NCBI GenBank assembly: GCA_900314655.1
Contig: OMWC01000005.1
Span: 81,840 to 145,839 of the forward strand
Length of the DNA stretch: 64,000 bases
Direction of reading: 5' to 3'
Source of the DNA: an uncultured Prevotellaceae bacterium
GTDB lineage: Bacteria; Bacteroidota; Bacteroidia; Bacteroidales; Bacteroidaceae
Under the pieces are notes generated by a model. It worked only from the letters and a program-made list of their open reading frames with translations, ran no database searches and was not told where the DNA came from. Positions within the stretch are counted from its first letter, which is position 1. Every line of letters starts with the position of its first letter. Shown here in pieces: positions 50,563 to 58,326 of this stretch. Position numbers and translations under genes: made by a program.

Positions 50563-51033
50563 CTACTTAACGATGAGGGGTTCGGGTTGCTGAGCCTTCT
50601 GCAAGGTGTCAACCTTCAGGGTGTCGCCCATGGCTACCGATTTACCCTCAATAGTGGTTGGCTGCTCAATAACGGCCATGTCGAGTTCATCGGTCGGTGC
50701 CTCGAAGGCGCGTTGTGCAGCATTGCCCAGGGTGAGGAAGATGGCCACTACGGCAGCTGCCTTGAAAAGCGGCATGAGCTGCTGGGTGATACTGATGGTA
50801 CGGGCTTTCTGAGGAGCCTCTCCAATCTTTTCCATCATCCGGGCATCAAAGTCATCGTCCAGTACGTCGTTGCGCACTTCCTGATGCTCATAGGCAAACA
50901 GGCTGGCGTAGCGGCGCAGTTCAGCGGGCACTTCTTTCTGTGAGAAGAACATACGGAGAATCTCCTCTTCTTCAAGGGAGGTCTCGCAGTTCCAATAGCG
51001 CTCCAACAGTTGTTCGATGTACTTATAATCCAT
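50563..51033 (-). CDS. Small membrane protein encoded with an ECF sigma factor, candidate anti-sigma factor
   Basis: 156 residues from the ATG at 51033. The N-terminal cytoplasmic part (MDYKYIEQLLERYWNCETSL then EEEEILRMFF) resembles the zinc-less anti-sigma-like modules of Bacteroidota; one TM helix spans ~95-115 (LMPLFKAAAVVAIFLTLGN) and a short periplasmic tail follows. The start overlaps the sigma gene by 11 bp. By position and topology it probably sequesters that sigma factor. There is no FecR domain and no adjacent SusC gene. Confidence 0.7.
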   Translation of the reverse strand: MDYKYIEQLLERYWNCETSLEEEEILRMFFSQKEVPAELRRYASLFAYEHQEVRNDVLDDDFDARMMEKIGEAPQKARTISITQQLMPLFKAAAVVAIFLTLGNAAQRAFEAPTDELDMAVIEQPTTIEGKSVAMGDTLKVDTLQKAQQPEPLIVK

Positions 51034-51535
51034 AATTTTCGGTTTCTTGATACTTTTGTTTGATGGTCTGGCGTGCACGGAAGATATTCACCTTGACTTG
51101 TTCTTCCGTAATGCCCAGGATGTTGGCGATGTCGCGATAGCTTTTCCCTTCGAAATCGCGCAGCTGCATGCAGCTGCGCTGCTTTTCCGGGAGGCTGTTG
51201 ACCAGTCGTCTGACGGTTTCCACTCTGTCTCGATGTTCCATGAGTTCCAGTGGTGACCGTGATCGGTCTGCACTGTCTATTACCTCTTGTTCGAGCGATG
51301 CGTTCTGGTGTTCAGCCCGTTTCATCCTGTCGAGTGCCAAGTTTCGGCAGACTGTCATACTAAAAGCTTCTATGCTCTCGATGTTGTCCCAGTCGTCTCG
51401 CTTGTTCCAGACTTTGATCAGCGTATCCTGCACAATGTCTTCCGCCTCTTCACGGTTCATCGTGATGCGAAGCGCCAGACGGTATAGCAGGTTCTTCATC
51501 GGCAAGATGTCGGCCGTGAAACTGATCTTTTTCAT
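51023..51535 (-). CDS. ECF-type RNA polymerase sigma factor
   Basis: 170 residues from the ATG at 51535. Sigma-70 region 2 (LYRLALRITMNREEAEDIVQ, then DTLIKVWNKRD, ~18-50) and region 4 (LPEKQRSCMQLRDFEGKSYR, then DIANILGITEEQVK, ~115-150). Length and lack of region 3 fit the ECF class. It probably controls its own operon and a stress or envelope regulon together with the downstream membrane protein. Confidence 0.92.
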   Translation of the reverse strand: MKKISFTADILPMKNLLYRLALRITMNREEAEDIVQDTLIKVWNKRDDWDNIESIEAFSMTVCRNLALDRMKRAEHQNASLEQEVIDSADRSRSPLELMEHRDRVETVRRLVNSLPEKQRSCMQLRDFEGKSYRDIANILGITEEQVKVNIFRARQTIKQKYQETENYGL

Positions 51536-51596
51536 CTGCACTCTAATTTAATGACGACTGGGTTTCAATAAAGTTACAAAATTCTTTGATTTTTTT

Positions 51597-51624
51597 CACC
51601 TATCACCCAACACCCATCACCCGA
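51597..51624. repeat. 7-bp array spanning the argB stop codon
   Basis: CACCTAT, CACCCAA, CACCCAT, CACCCGA. On the minus strand the argB stop TGA is part of the array, so the gene ends in repeat sequence. Confidence 0.85.
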
Positions 51625-52393
51625 CAATCAGGGTTCCATGTTGTCCGTCGATGGCTGTGGCCAGGGTTATATTGACAGCCTTGACGCCGGCAGCAATGGC
51701 ATTGAAGGCGTTTTCCAGCTTAGGCAGCATACCTCCGGCAACGGTGCCGTCGGCCTTCAGACGCTCAAAGTCTTCCCGGTTGATGGTGGGAATGACGCTT
51801 TCGTCATCATCGGGATTGCTGAGGACACCTTTCTTCTCGAAAGAGAAGATGAGTGTCACTTCATAAAAGGGAGCCAAGGCCTTGGCCGTCTCTGAGGCAA
51901 TAGTGTCGGCATTGGTATTGAGGATATTGCCCTTCATGTCATGGGTAAGGGGAGCCATGACGGGGGTAATGCCAGCTTCGATGAGACTACGGAGTGTCTC
52001 GCCGTTGGCTGTGTCAACATCGCCCACGTAGCCGTAGTCAATTCCGTCCTTGACGGGCCGCTTATGCGCCTGAATGACATTGGCATCGGCACCGGTAAGT
52101 CCCACTGCGTTCACTCCGTTGGCCTGAAGTAGGGCTACAAGGTTTTTGTTGACCAGTCCGCCATAGACCATGGTGACCACCTGAAGCATCTGTGCATCCG
52201 TGATGCGACGCCCATTGACCATCTGCGTCTCGATGCCGAGTTGGCCAGCTACCTGTGTTGCCCGGCGTCCACCTCCATGCACGAGCACTTTCTTGCCGGG
52301 TATGGCCGAGAAGTCCTTGAGCAGCTGATGGAGTTGCGCCTCATCCTCAACGATGGCACCGCCCACTTTGACCACAGTTAATTTCTCTTTCAT
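51617..52393 (-). CDS. argB: Acetylglutamate kinase
   Basis: 258 residues from the ATG at 52393 (the longer TTG start is unlikely). Amino-acid kinase fold with TVVKVGGAIVED (~5), VLVHGGGRRATQ (~38, N-acetylglutamate site), NTNADTIASETAKAL (~160) and the C-terminal GGMLPKLENAFNAI. It catalyses the second step of arginine synthesis. It lies 14 bp after speA, so arginine synthesis and decarboxylation genes share an operon here. Confidence 0.94.
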   Translation of the reverse strand: MKEKLTVVKVGGAIVEDEAQLHQLLKDFSAIPGKKVLVHGGGRRATQVAGQLGIETQMVNGRRITDAQMLQVVTMVYGGLVNKNLVALLQANGVNAVGLTGADANVIQAHKRPVKDGIDYGYVGDVDTANGETLRSLIEAGITPVMAPLTHDMKGNILNTNADTIASETAKALAPFYEVTLIFSFEKKGVLSNPDDDESVIPTINREDFERLKADGTVAGGMLPKLENAFNAIAAGVKAVNITLATAIDGQHGTLIVG

Positions 52394-52406
52394 GATGATG
52401 ATGTTT

Positions 52407-54299
52407 TTATTCAAGATATGTATATCCGTAGAGACCTGAGCGGTAGTTGCTGAGGAATTCCTTGCCTTCTTCGAGTGAGATCTTACCTTGTTTCACACTC
52501 TTGGCCACCCATATTTCCAACTGGCGCACCAGTTTCTTCGGTGCGTACTGCACGTATTCCAGCACCTCTGCCACGGTCTCGCCGTCGATGATCTGGTCAA
52601 TATGATAACCGCCATCCTTGACGGAAATATGAACTGCCGTGGTGTCGCCGAACAGATTGTGCATATCGCCGAGAATCTCCTGATAGGCTCCCACGAGGAA
52701 GACACCGAGATAGTAGGGCTCGTTCTTCTTGAGTGAATGAACGGGCAGCGAGTGGGAGTTGTGGCGGTTGGTGACGAAGTTCGCAATCTTTCCGTCAGAG
52801 TCGCAGGTGATGTCCTGCAAGGTGGCATTGCGCGTCGGACGCTCATTCAAACGCTGAAGGGGAAGAATGGGGAAGAGCTGGTCGATGGCCCATGAGTCGC
52901 TGAGGCTCTGGAATAGCGAGAAGTTGCAGAAATACTTGTCGGCCAGCAACTTGTCAATATTCATCAGCTCCTCAGGGATATGCTTCAGGTTCTTGGTCAG
53001 CGCATTGATTTCATGACATACGCTCCAGTACATAGCTTCAATCTCGGCACGTGTCTTCAGGTCCACAATACCGTGAGCGAACAAGTCGAGCACCTCTTCG
53101 CGGATTTGCTCTGCATCGTGCCAGTCTTCCAGCACATTGCGCGGTGAGAGGTTGTCCCAGATTTCATAGAGATCCTTCACCAGCTGGTGGGAGTTCTCGT
53201 CTGGCTCGAATTCTTCCGGCATTTCGGGCAGTGAGGCCGTCTCCAGCACATCGATGACCAGCACGGAATGGTGGGCAGCCAGCGAACGGCCGCTCTCGGT
53301 GATGATATTGGGATGTGGCAGGTCGTTCTTGTTAGCAGCGTCCACGAAGGTATAGATACAGTCGTTGACATACTCCTGAATGGAATAGTTGACCGAACTC
53401 TCGCTTGAAGGCGATCGTGTGCCGTCGTAATCGACACCGAGACCGCCACCGCAATCCACGAAGTCCACATTGTATCCCATCTTGTGCAGCTGGATATAGA
53501 ACTGCGAAGCCTCACGGAGGGCCGTCTGTATGCGGCGTATCTTGGTGATCTGCGAACCGATATGGAAATGGATGAGCCGCAGGCAGTCGCGCATGTTCTT
53601 CTTGTCGAGCAGTTCCAATGCTTCAAGCAACTGGGCACTAGTCAGTCCGAACTTCGAGGCATCGCCGCCGCTTTCCTCCCATTTTCCGCTGCCGCTGCTG
53701 GCCAGTTTGATGCGGATGCCGATATTGGGGCGCACATTGAGTTTCTTGGCCACCTTGGCGATGAGTTCCAGTTCGTTCATCTTCTCCACGACGATGAAGA
53801 TCTGCTTACCCATCTTTTGTGCCAGCAGAGCCAGTTCGATATAGCTTTGGTCCTTATAGCCGTTGCAGATGATGATGGAGTCACTCTGGCACTGCATGGC
53901 AATCACGGCATGCAGCTCGGGCTTGGAACCGGCCTCCAGTCCCAGGTTAAACTTCCGTCCGTGGGAGATAATCTCTTCCACGACGGGCTGCATCTGGTTC
54001 ACCTTGATGGGATAGACCACATAGTTCTCACCCTTGTAGTCGTACTCCTTGGAGGCTTTCTTGAAGCAGCTCCATGTTTTCTCAATGCGGTTGTCGAGAA
54101 TGTCGGGGAATCGCAGCAGGACAGGCGACTGCACATCGCGCAGCGACAGTTCGTCCATCACTTCCCGGAGGTCGATTTGCACCTCGTCCTTGCAGGGGGT
54201 TACAAACACGTTTCCTTCTTCATTGATTCCGAAATAGGAAGTACCCCAGCCATTGATGTTGTACAGTTCCCTGGAATCCTCAATCGTCCATTTCTTCAT
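52407..54299 (-). CDS. speA: Biosynthetic arginine decarboxylase
   Basis: 630 residues, typical for PLP-dependent SpeA. Signatures: VYPIKVNQMQPVVEEI with the PLP Lys (~98), NLGLEAGSKPELHA, FHIGSQITKIRRIQ (~245), VDCGGGLGVDYDG (~285), ESGRSLAAHHSVLV (~338). It converts arginine to agmatine for polyamine synthesis. First of two genes with argB on the minus strand. Confidence 0.96.
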   Translation of the reverse strand: MKKWTIEDSRELYNINGWGTSYFGINEEGNVFVTPCKDEVQIDLREVMDELSLRDVQSPVLLRFPDILDNRIEKTWSCFKKASKEYDYKGENYVVYPIKVNQMQPVVEEIISHGRKFNLGLEAGSKPELHAVIAMQCQSDSIIICNGYKDQSYIELALLAQKMGKQIFIVVEKMNELELIAKVAKKLNVRPNIGIRIKLASSGSGKWEESGGDASKFGLTSAQLLEALELLDKKNMRDCLRLIHFHIGSQITKIRRIQTALREASQFYIQLHKMGYNVDFVDCGGGLGVDYDGTRSPSSESSVNYSIQEYVNDCIYTFVDAANKNDLPHPNIITESGRSLAAHHSVLVIDVLETASLPEMPEEFEPDENSHQLVKDLYEIWDNLSPRNVLEDWHDAEQIREEVLDLFAHGIVDLKTRAEIEAMYWSVCHEINALTKNLKHIPEELMNIDKLLADKYFCNFSLFQSLSDSWAIDQLFPILPLQRLNERPTRNATLQDITCDSDGKIANFVTNRHNSHSLPVHSLKKNEPYYLGVFLVGAYQEILGDMHNLFGDTTAVHISVKDGGYHIDQIIDGETVAEVLEYVQYAPKKLVRQLEIWVAKSVKQGKISLEEGKEFLSNYRSGLYGYTYLE

Positions 54300-54339
54300 T
54301 TTCTTTATTATTGGTGGTGCATGGCGGGTAAAACCCTTT

Positions 54340-54867
54340 TTATATTCCTAGCAATGCGCGCATCTTGGCCACACTGATCTTGATTTTTTCGTAATTCTCC
54401 AGCAGGTTCACGTCGAGTGTATGCTTGGCCTTGGCGTAATAAGGCTCGCGCTTCTCCAGTTGGTCGGCTATGAACACTTGCATCTCCTCCGGTGTCTTGT
54501 TCTTCAGCAGGGGACGTTCCGTCTTGCCCATCTTCAGATGTCCGTAGAGCACTTCGGGCGATGCCTTCAGATAGACCGTTTCGCCTTGTCCGTTCATATA
54601 GTCCATATTGTCGAAGAAGCAGGGGGTCCCGCCGCCGCAGCTGATGATGACATTCTCAAACTCAGCCACTTCATGGAGCATGTTGTGCTCAATCTTGCGG
54701 AAACCTTCCTCCCCGCGTTCGGCAAATATCTGGGCTACCGTCTTGCGCATGCGGCTTTCGATGTACCAGTCGAGGTCATAAAACGGGATTCCCAGATCCT
54801 TCGAGAGCGCCTTGCCCACGGTGGTCTTGCCTGATCCCATATACCCTACGATGATAATCCTTGTCAT
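54340..54867 (-). CDS. aroK: Shikimate kinase
   Basis: 175 residues: P-loop GYMGSGKTTVGKAL (~8-21), substrate site YDLDWYIESRMRKTVAQIF (~32), ISCGGGTPCF (~75), and the LID region KTERPLLKNK. It phosphorylates shikimate in the aromatic amino-acid pathway. It lies between topA and speA on the same strand with gaps of 31 and 40 bp. Confidence 0.94.
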   Translation of the reverse strand: MTRIIIVGYMGSGKTTVGKALSKDLGIPFYDLDWYIESRMRKTVAQIFAERGEEGFRKIEHNMLHEVAEFENVIISCGGGTPCFFDNMDYMNGQGETVYLKASPEVLYGHLKMGKTERPLLKNKTPEEMQVFIADQLEKREPYYAKAKHTLDVNLLENYEKIKISVAKMRALLGI

Positions 54868-54898
54868 AGTCTTCTAGCTGTTAACCTGCGGGAGTGAA

Positions 54899-57223
54899 CT
54901 ATTTCTTTGTCTTATTGATGATGTCCATACACTCGGCAAGTGTCAGCTCTGTAGCCTTTGCGTGCAAGGCTTTCGGCAACCGGTAGTTCTTGCCGTCGTA
55001 GGCCAGGTAGGGACCGTAACGCCCCGACTTCACTTCGAGCTTCGGATCCTCAGCAAACTGTTTCAGATGGCTCTGCTGCTCTTGCTGTTTTTTCTCCTGA
55101 ATCAGTGAAATGGCAGTCTCCAGCGTGATCGACATCGGGTCTTCGCCTTTAGGCAGACTGACGTATTTCTTGTTGTGAAGCACGTAGGGTCCGAAGCGGC
55201 CGGCACCGATAATCACCTCGCTGCCTTCATATTCACCGAGGGTGCGAGGCAGTTTAAACAGTTCCAGGGCTTCTTCCAGCGTGATGGTGTTCAGACCCTT
55301 GTCTTTGGGCAGCTGGGCAAAGCGGGGCTTCTCATGATCCTCTGCCGTACCAATCTGTACCACAGGACCGAAGCGGCCAATCTTCACGAAGACGGGTTTG
55401 CCGGTCTTGGGTTCTTTTCCCAGCTGCCGTTCGCCGGCCTTATGCTCCTCATGTGCGTTCATTGTCTTTTCCACCGTAGGTTCGAAGTTCTTGTAGAAGT
55501 CCTTTAGCATCTTGGTCCAAGCCTCCTTGCCTTCGGCAATCTCGTCGAACTCCTGTTCCACCTTGGCCGTGAAGTTATAGTCCATGATGGCAGGGAAGTA
55601 TTTCATCAGGAAGTCGTTCACTACGGTTCCGATGTCTGTAGGCAGCAATTTGCCCTTGTCGGAGCCCACCATTTCCTTGCGTGTCTTCTGGCTTACCTTG
55701 ATGCCTTTCAGCGTGTCGATGGTGTAGATGCGCTCTTCGCCTTTCTTGTCACCCTTCTGCACGTACTCGCGCTGCTGGATGGTCGAGATGGTGGGCGCAT
55801 AGGTAGAAGGACGGCCGATGCCGAGTTCTTCCAGTTTGTGTACCAGAGAGGCCTCCGTGTAGCGCAGCGGTCCTTGGGTGAAACGTTCCGTAGCCGTAAT
55901 CTCCCGGCGCTGCAGCACGTCGCCTGCCTTCATCTCGGGCAGTATGCGGCTGTCGTTGTCGTCTTCATTTTCGTTCTCATTCTCCTCGATACTCTCGCGG
56001 TAAACCTTGAGGAAACCGTCGAATTTCACGACCTCGCCGTTGGCAATGAAGTTGGATTTCAGCGCTTTTCCATTGTCTTTGATCTCAATGGTCACCGTGG
56101 TTTTCTCTATCTGGGCATCAGCCATCTGGCAGGCAGCGGTGCGCTTCCAGATCAGTTCGTAGAGTTTCTTCTCTTGGGCCGTGCCCTGAATCTCCGTGTT
56201 CTCCATGTAGGTGGGACGGATGGCTTCGTGGGCTTCCTGTGCACCCTTCGATGAAGTGTGGTACTGGCGCACCTTGCTGTATTCCTCACCCCATAGCTTG
56301 ATGATTTCCTGCTTGCTGGTGTTGATGCAAAGACTCGACAGGTTTACCGAGTCTGTACGCATATAGGTGATCAATCCGTGCTCGTAGAGGTGCTGTGCCA
56401 CCATCATCGTCTGACTCACGGTGAAGCCCAGCTTGCGGGCTGCCTCCTGTTGCAGGGTGGAGGTGGTGAAGGGAGGTGCCGGTGTACGCTTCAAAGGTTT
56501 CTTCTGGATATCGGTGATCGTGAACTCAGCCGTTTTGCAGAGTTCCAGGAACTCCTCCACTTCTTCGTGAGTCTTGAATCGGGTATCCAGTTCGGCTTTT
56601 ACCTCACTTTGCGATCCGTCGGCGTTGGTAAGGCCGAAAAGCGCACTCACACGGTAGTAGGGTTCGCTCTTGAAATTCTGAATTTCACGTTCGCGTTCCA
56701 CGATAAGCCGTACGGCCACACTCTGTACGCGGCCTGCAGAAAGGGCGGGCTTCACTTTGCGCCAGAGCACGGGTGAAAGTTTGAAACCTACCAGACGGTC
56801 GAGCACACGTCGGGCCTGCTGGGCATTCACCAAGTTCATGTCCAGATGGCGTGGCTCTTCGATAGCCTTCAGGATGGCAGGTTGGGTTATTTCGTGGAAG
56901 ACAATGCGGTTCGTGTTCTTTTCGTCCAGCCCAAGCACCTCACACAGATGCCAGGAGATGGCCTCTCCCTCGCGGTCTTCATCGGATGCGAGCCAGATTT
57001 TCTCTGCCTTTTTAGCGTTCGACTTCAGTTCGCTCACCAGCTTCTTTTTCTCTTCTGGAATCTCATAGTCGGGTTCCAGCGTATCCATGTCGATACTGAT
57101 TTCCTTCTTCTTCAAGTCGCGGATGTGCCCGTACGACGACATCACCTTGAAGTCTTTACCTAAGAACTTCTCAATGGTTTTTGCCTTTGCAGGGCTCTCA
57201 ACGATCACTAAGTTTTGTTGCAT
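54899..57223 (-). CDS. topA: DNA topoisomerase I (type IA)
   Basis: 774 residues from the ATG at 57223; upstream codons lie in the promoter. Toprim domain VESPAKAKTIEKFLG (~6-20) and SDEDREGEAISWHL (~80); active-site Tyr in TYMRTDSVNLS (~300). A linker rich in Glu/Asn/Asp (ENENENEDDND, ~437) is encoded by degenerate hexamers. C-terminal topoisomerase repeats (KSGRYGPYLAYDGKNY) take the place of the Cys4 zinc ribbons of E. coli TopA. It relaxes negative supercoils. Confidence 0.95.
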   Translation of the reverse strand: MQQNLVIVESPAKAKTIEKFLGKDFKVMSSYGHIRDLKKKEISIDMDTLEPDYEIPEEKKKLVSELKSNAKKAEKIWLASDEDREGEAISWHLCEVLGLDEKNTNRIVFHEITQPAILKAIEEPRHLDMNLVNAQQARRVLDRLVGFKLSPVLWRKVKPALSAGRVQSVAVRLIVEREREIQNFKSEPYYRVSALFGLTNADGSQSEVKAELDTRFKTHEEVEEFLELCKTAEFTITDIQKKPLKRTPAPPFTTSTLQQEAARKLGFTVSQTMMVAQHLYEHGLITYMRTDSVNLSSLCINTSKQEIIKLWGEEYSKVRQYHTSSKGAQEAHEAIRPTYMENTEIQGTAQEKKLYELIWKRTAACQMADAQIEKTTVTIEIKDNGKALKSNFIANGEVVKFDGFLKVYRESIEENENENEDDNDSRILPEMKAGDVLQRREITATERFTQGPLRYTEASLVHKLEELGIGRPSTYAPTISTIQQREYVQKGDKKGEERIYTIDTLKGIKVSQKTRKEMVGSDKGKLLPTDIGTVVNDFLMKYFPAIMDYNFTAKVEQEFDEIAEGKEAWTKMLKDFYKNFEPTVEKTMNAHEEHKAGERQLGKEPKTGKPVFVKIGRFGPVVQIGTAEDHEKPRFAQLPKDKGLNTITLEEALELFKLPRTLGEYEGSEVIIGAGRFGPYVLHNKKYVSLPKGEDPMSITLETAISLIQEKKQQEQQSHLKQFAEDPKLEVKSGRYGPYLAYDGKNYRLPKALHAKATELTLAECMDIINKTKK

Positions 57224-57253
57224 ATAAATATGTATTGAATTTGATTTCGGGCT

Positions 57254-57261
57254 GCAAATGT
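57254..57261 (-). promoter_or_regulatory. -7 promoter element of topA
   Basis: TACATTTG on the minus strand, 30 bp before the topA ATG; the adjacent T-run belongs to the upstream terminator. Confidence 0.55.
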
Positions 57262-57265
57262 AGAA

Positions 57266-57304
57266 CAAAAAAATCGCATACACCTTATTATATATGCGAT
57301 TTTT
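57266..57304 (-). terminator. Terminator between the NUDIX gene and topA
   Basis: A stem of 13 bp (AAAAAATCGCATA / TATGCGATTTTTT) with a ~12-nt A/T loop and T-runs on both strands; it ends the NUDIX transcript and lies just before the topA promoter. Confidence 0.85.
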
Positions 57305-57330
57305 TCTTTTTTTAACCTTTTCGGGTGGTT

Positions 57331-57855
57331 TTAAGGTTTGAATGAAGCCTTAAATCTGCCTATGGCCTGGCGGATGCTCTGCAGTCCGAAAAGCTCTGGA
57401 CTTAAGTCTGTTACGGGAATCCACAACACTTCGGCTGCATCGTCGGCAGGTGTTGCCGTGGCGCAGCCTTTTGCCGTACATTGGAAGAACAGATCCATCG
57501 TTGGGATGGGAAACTGGCTATATACGTAGGTATTGGGTAGAGAGAAGAGAAAAACCGTCTGCCCGACGGGAAGGCCGGTCTCTTCCATCACCTCGCGGGC
57601 AACGGCTTCCTCGGCGGTTTCACCGATATCGGTAAAGCCGCCGGGGAGGTCGAGCGTTCCCTTGGCTGGTTCTTTGGCGCGCCGCACCACCAGCAGTTCC
57701 TGCCTTTCGTTGAGGATAAAGGCAGCCACAGCTGCACTGGGATTCAGAAAAAACTCAAATCCGCAGTCCTCGCATCGGCGACTTTTCTCCGATGAAATGG
57801 CGAATTTTTGCGATCCGCAGGCAGGGCAGTACTTGAATTTATCTAAACAATGCAT
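57331..57855 (-). CDS. NUDIX hydrolase with N-terminal zinc ribbon
   Basis: 174 residues. Cys4 zinc ribbon CPACG...CEDCG (~9-31), then a NUDIX domain with the box GGFTDIGETAEEAVAREVME (plus ETG) at ~72-94. The layout resembles the short NudC/NADH-pyrophosphatase-like group, but the SQPWPFPxS motif is absent, so the substrate is open. Its ATG abuts a heptad array at 57855. Confidence 0.88.
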   Translation of the reverse strand: MHCLDKFKYCPACGSQKFAISSEKSRRCEDCGFEFFLNPSAAVAAFILNERQELLVVRRAKEPAKGTLDLPGGFTDIGETAEEAVAREVMEETGLPVGQTVFLFSLPNTYVYSQFPIPTMDLFFQCTAKGCATATPADDAAEVLWIPVTDLSPELFGLQSIRQAIGRFKASFKP

Positions 57856-57896
57856 ATGGGTTTATGGTTTATGGTTGAGGGTTTATGGTTTATGGT
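57855..57896. repeat. 7-bp array (TTTATGG orientation), left of the four-helix-bundle gene
   Basis: Six units: TATGGGT, TTATGGT, TTATGGT, TGAGGGT, TTATGGT, TTATGGT. It ends 2 bp before the four-helix-bundle stop codon and is inverted with respect to 58278-58326. Confidence 0.9.
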
Positions 57897-57898
57897 TG

Positions 57899-58252
57899 TT
57901 ATTCTGGGATTGAACTTCTTAGTTTTGATAATCTCTTGGCAATAAGTTCAATGTCGTTTTCTATTTTGGTATAGGTTTCAGGGGAGATATAACCCACCAT
58001 TTGAGCAATGTCTAATTGACAGTCCACTTCCATGAGCGACCCATAAGACATTTCAATAAAATGTCTTTTGTCTTTGTTGGAAAACCTGCTCATCCCTTCG
58101 GCCAGATTAGATGCAATAGATACTGATGCTCTTCTTAATTGATCAGATAATGCATATTTTTCCTCTTGGGGGAAATGTCTAAGAATCTGATAGACAGAGG
58201 CTATCAAGTCTTTTATGTTCTGGTAAACATTTAGCTCTTTATAAGGAAGCAT
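57899..58252 (-). CDS. Four-helix-bundle protein (S23/bAvd-like)
   Basis: 117 residues, all helical, with the family signatures YKELNVYQNIKDLIASVY (~4-21), LSDQLRRASVSIASNLAEG (~36-54) and an E(M)SYGSLMEVDCQL helix (~68-82). Relatives are encoded in 23S rRNA intervening sequences or serve as accessory variability determinants of diversity-generating retroelements; most have no known function. No reverse transcriptase or rRNA is nearby. The gene is bracketed by heptad arrays in inverted orientation, suggesting it belongs to a small repeat-delimited module. The coding sequence is A/T-richer than its neighbours. Confidence 0.88.
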   Translation of the reverse strand: MLPYKELNVYQNIKDLIASVYQILRHFPQEEKYALSDQLRRASVSIASNLAEGMSRFSNKDKRHFIEMSYGSLMEVDCQLDIAQMVGYISPETYTKIENDIELIAKRLSKLRSSIPE

Positions 58253-58277
58253 TTCAAGGCCGTTTTAAATTATTAAT

Positions 58278-58326
58278 CAAACTATCAACTATAAACCATA
58301 AACTATCAACCATAAACCATATCACC
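58278..58326. repeat. 7-bp array (CCATAAA orientation), right of the four-helix-bundle gene
   Basis: Seven units: CAAACTA, TCAACTA, TAAACCA, TAAACTA, TCAACCA, TAAACCA, TATCACC. It reaches into the stop codon of the esterase gene at 58322. Confidence 0.9.

Noticed and set aside
50563..51535. FecI/FecR-type sigma/anti-sigma pair for a TonB transporter
   Set aside because: The partner lacks a FecR domain and no SusC/FecA gene is adjacent.
57899..58252. Diversity-generating retroelement accessory gene
   Set aside because: No reverse transcriptase, template/variable repeats or target gene are nearby.
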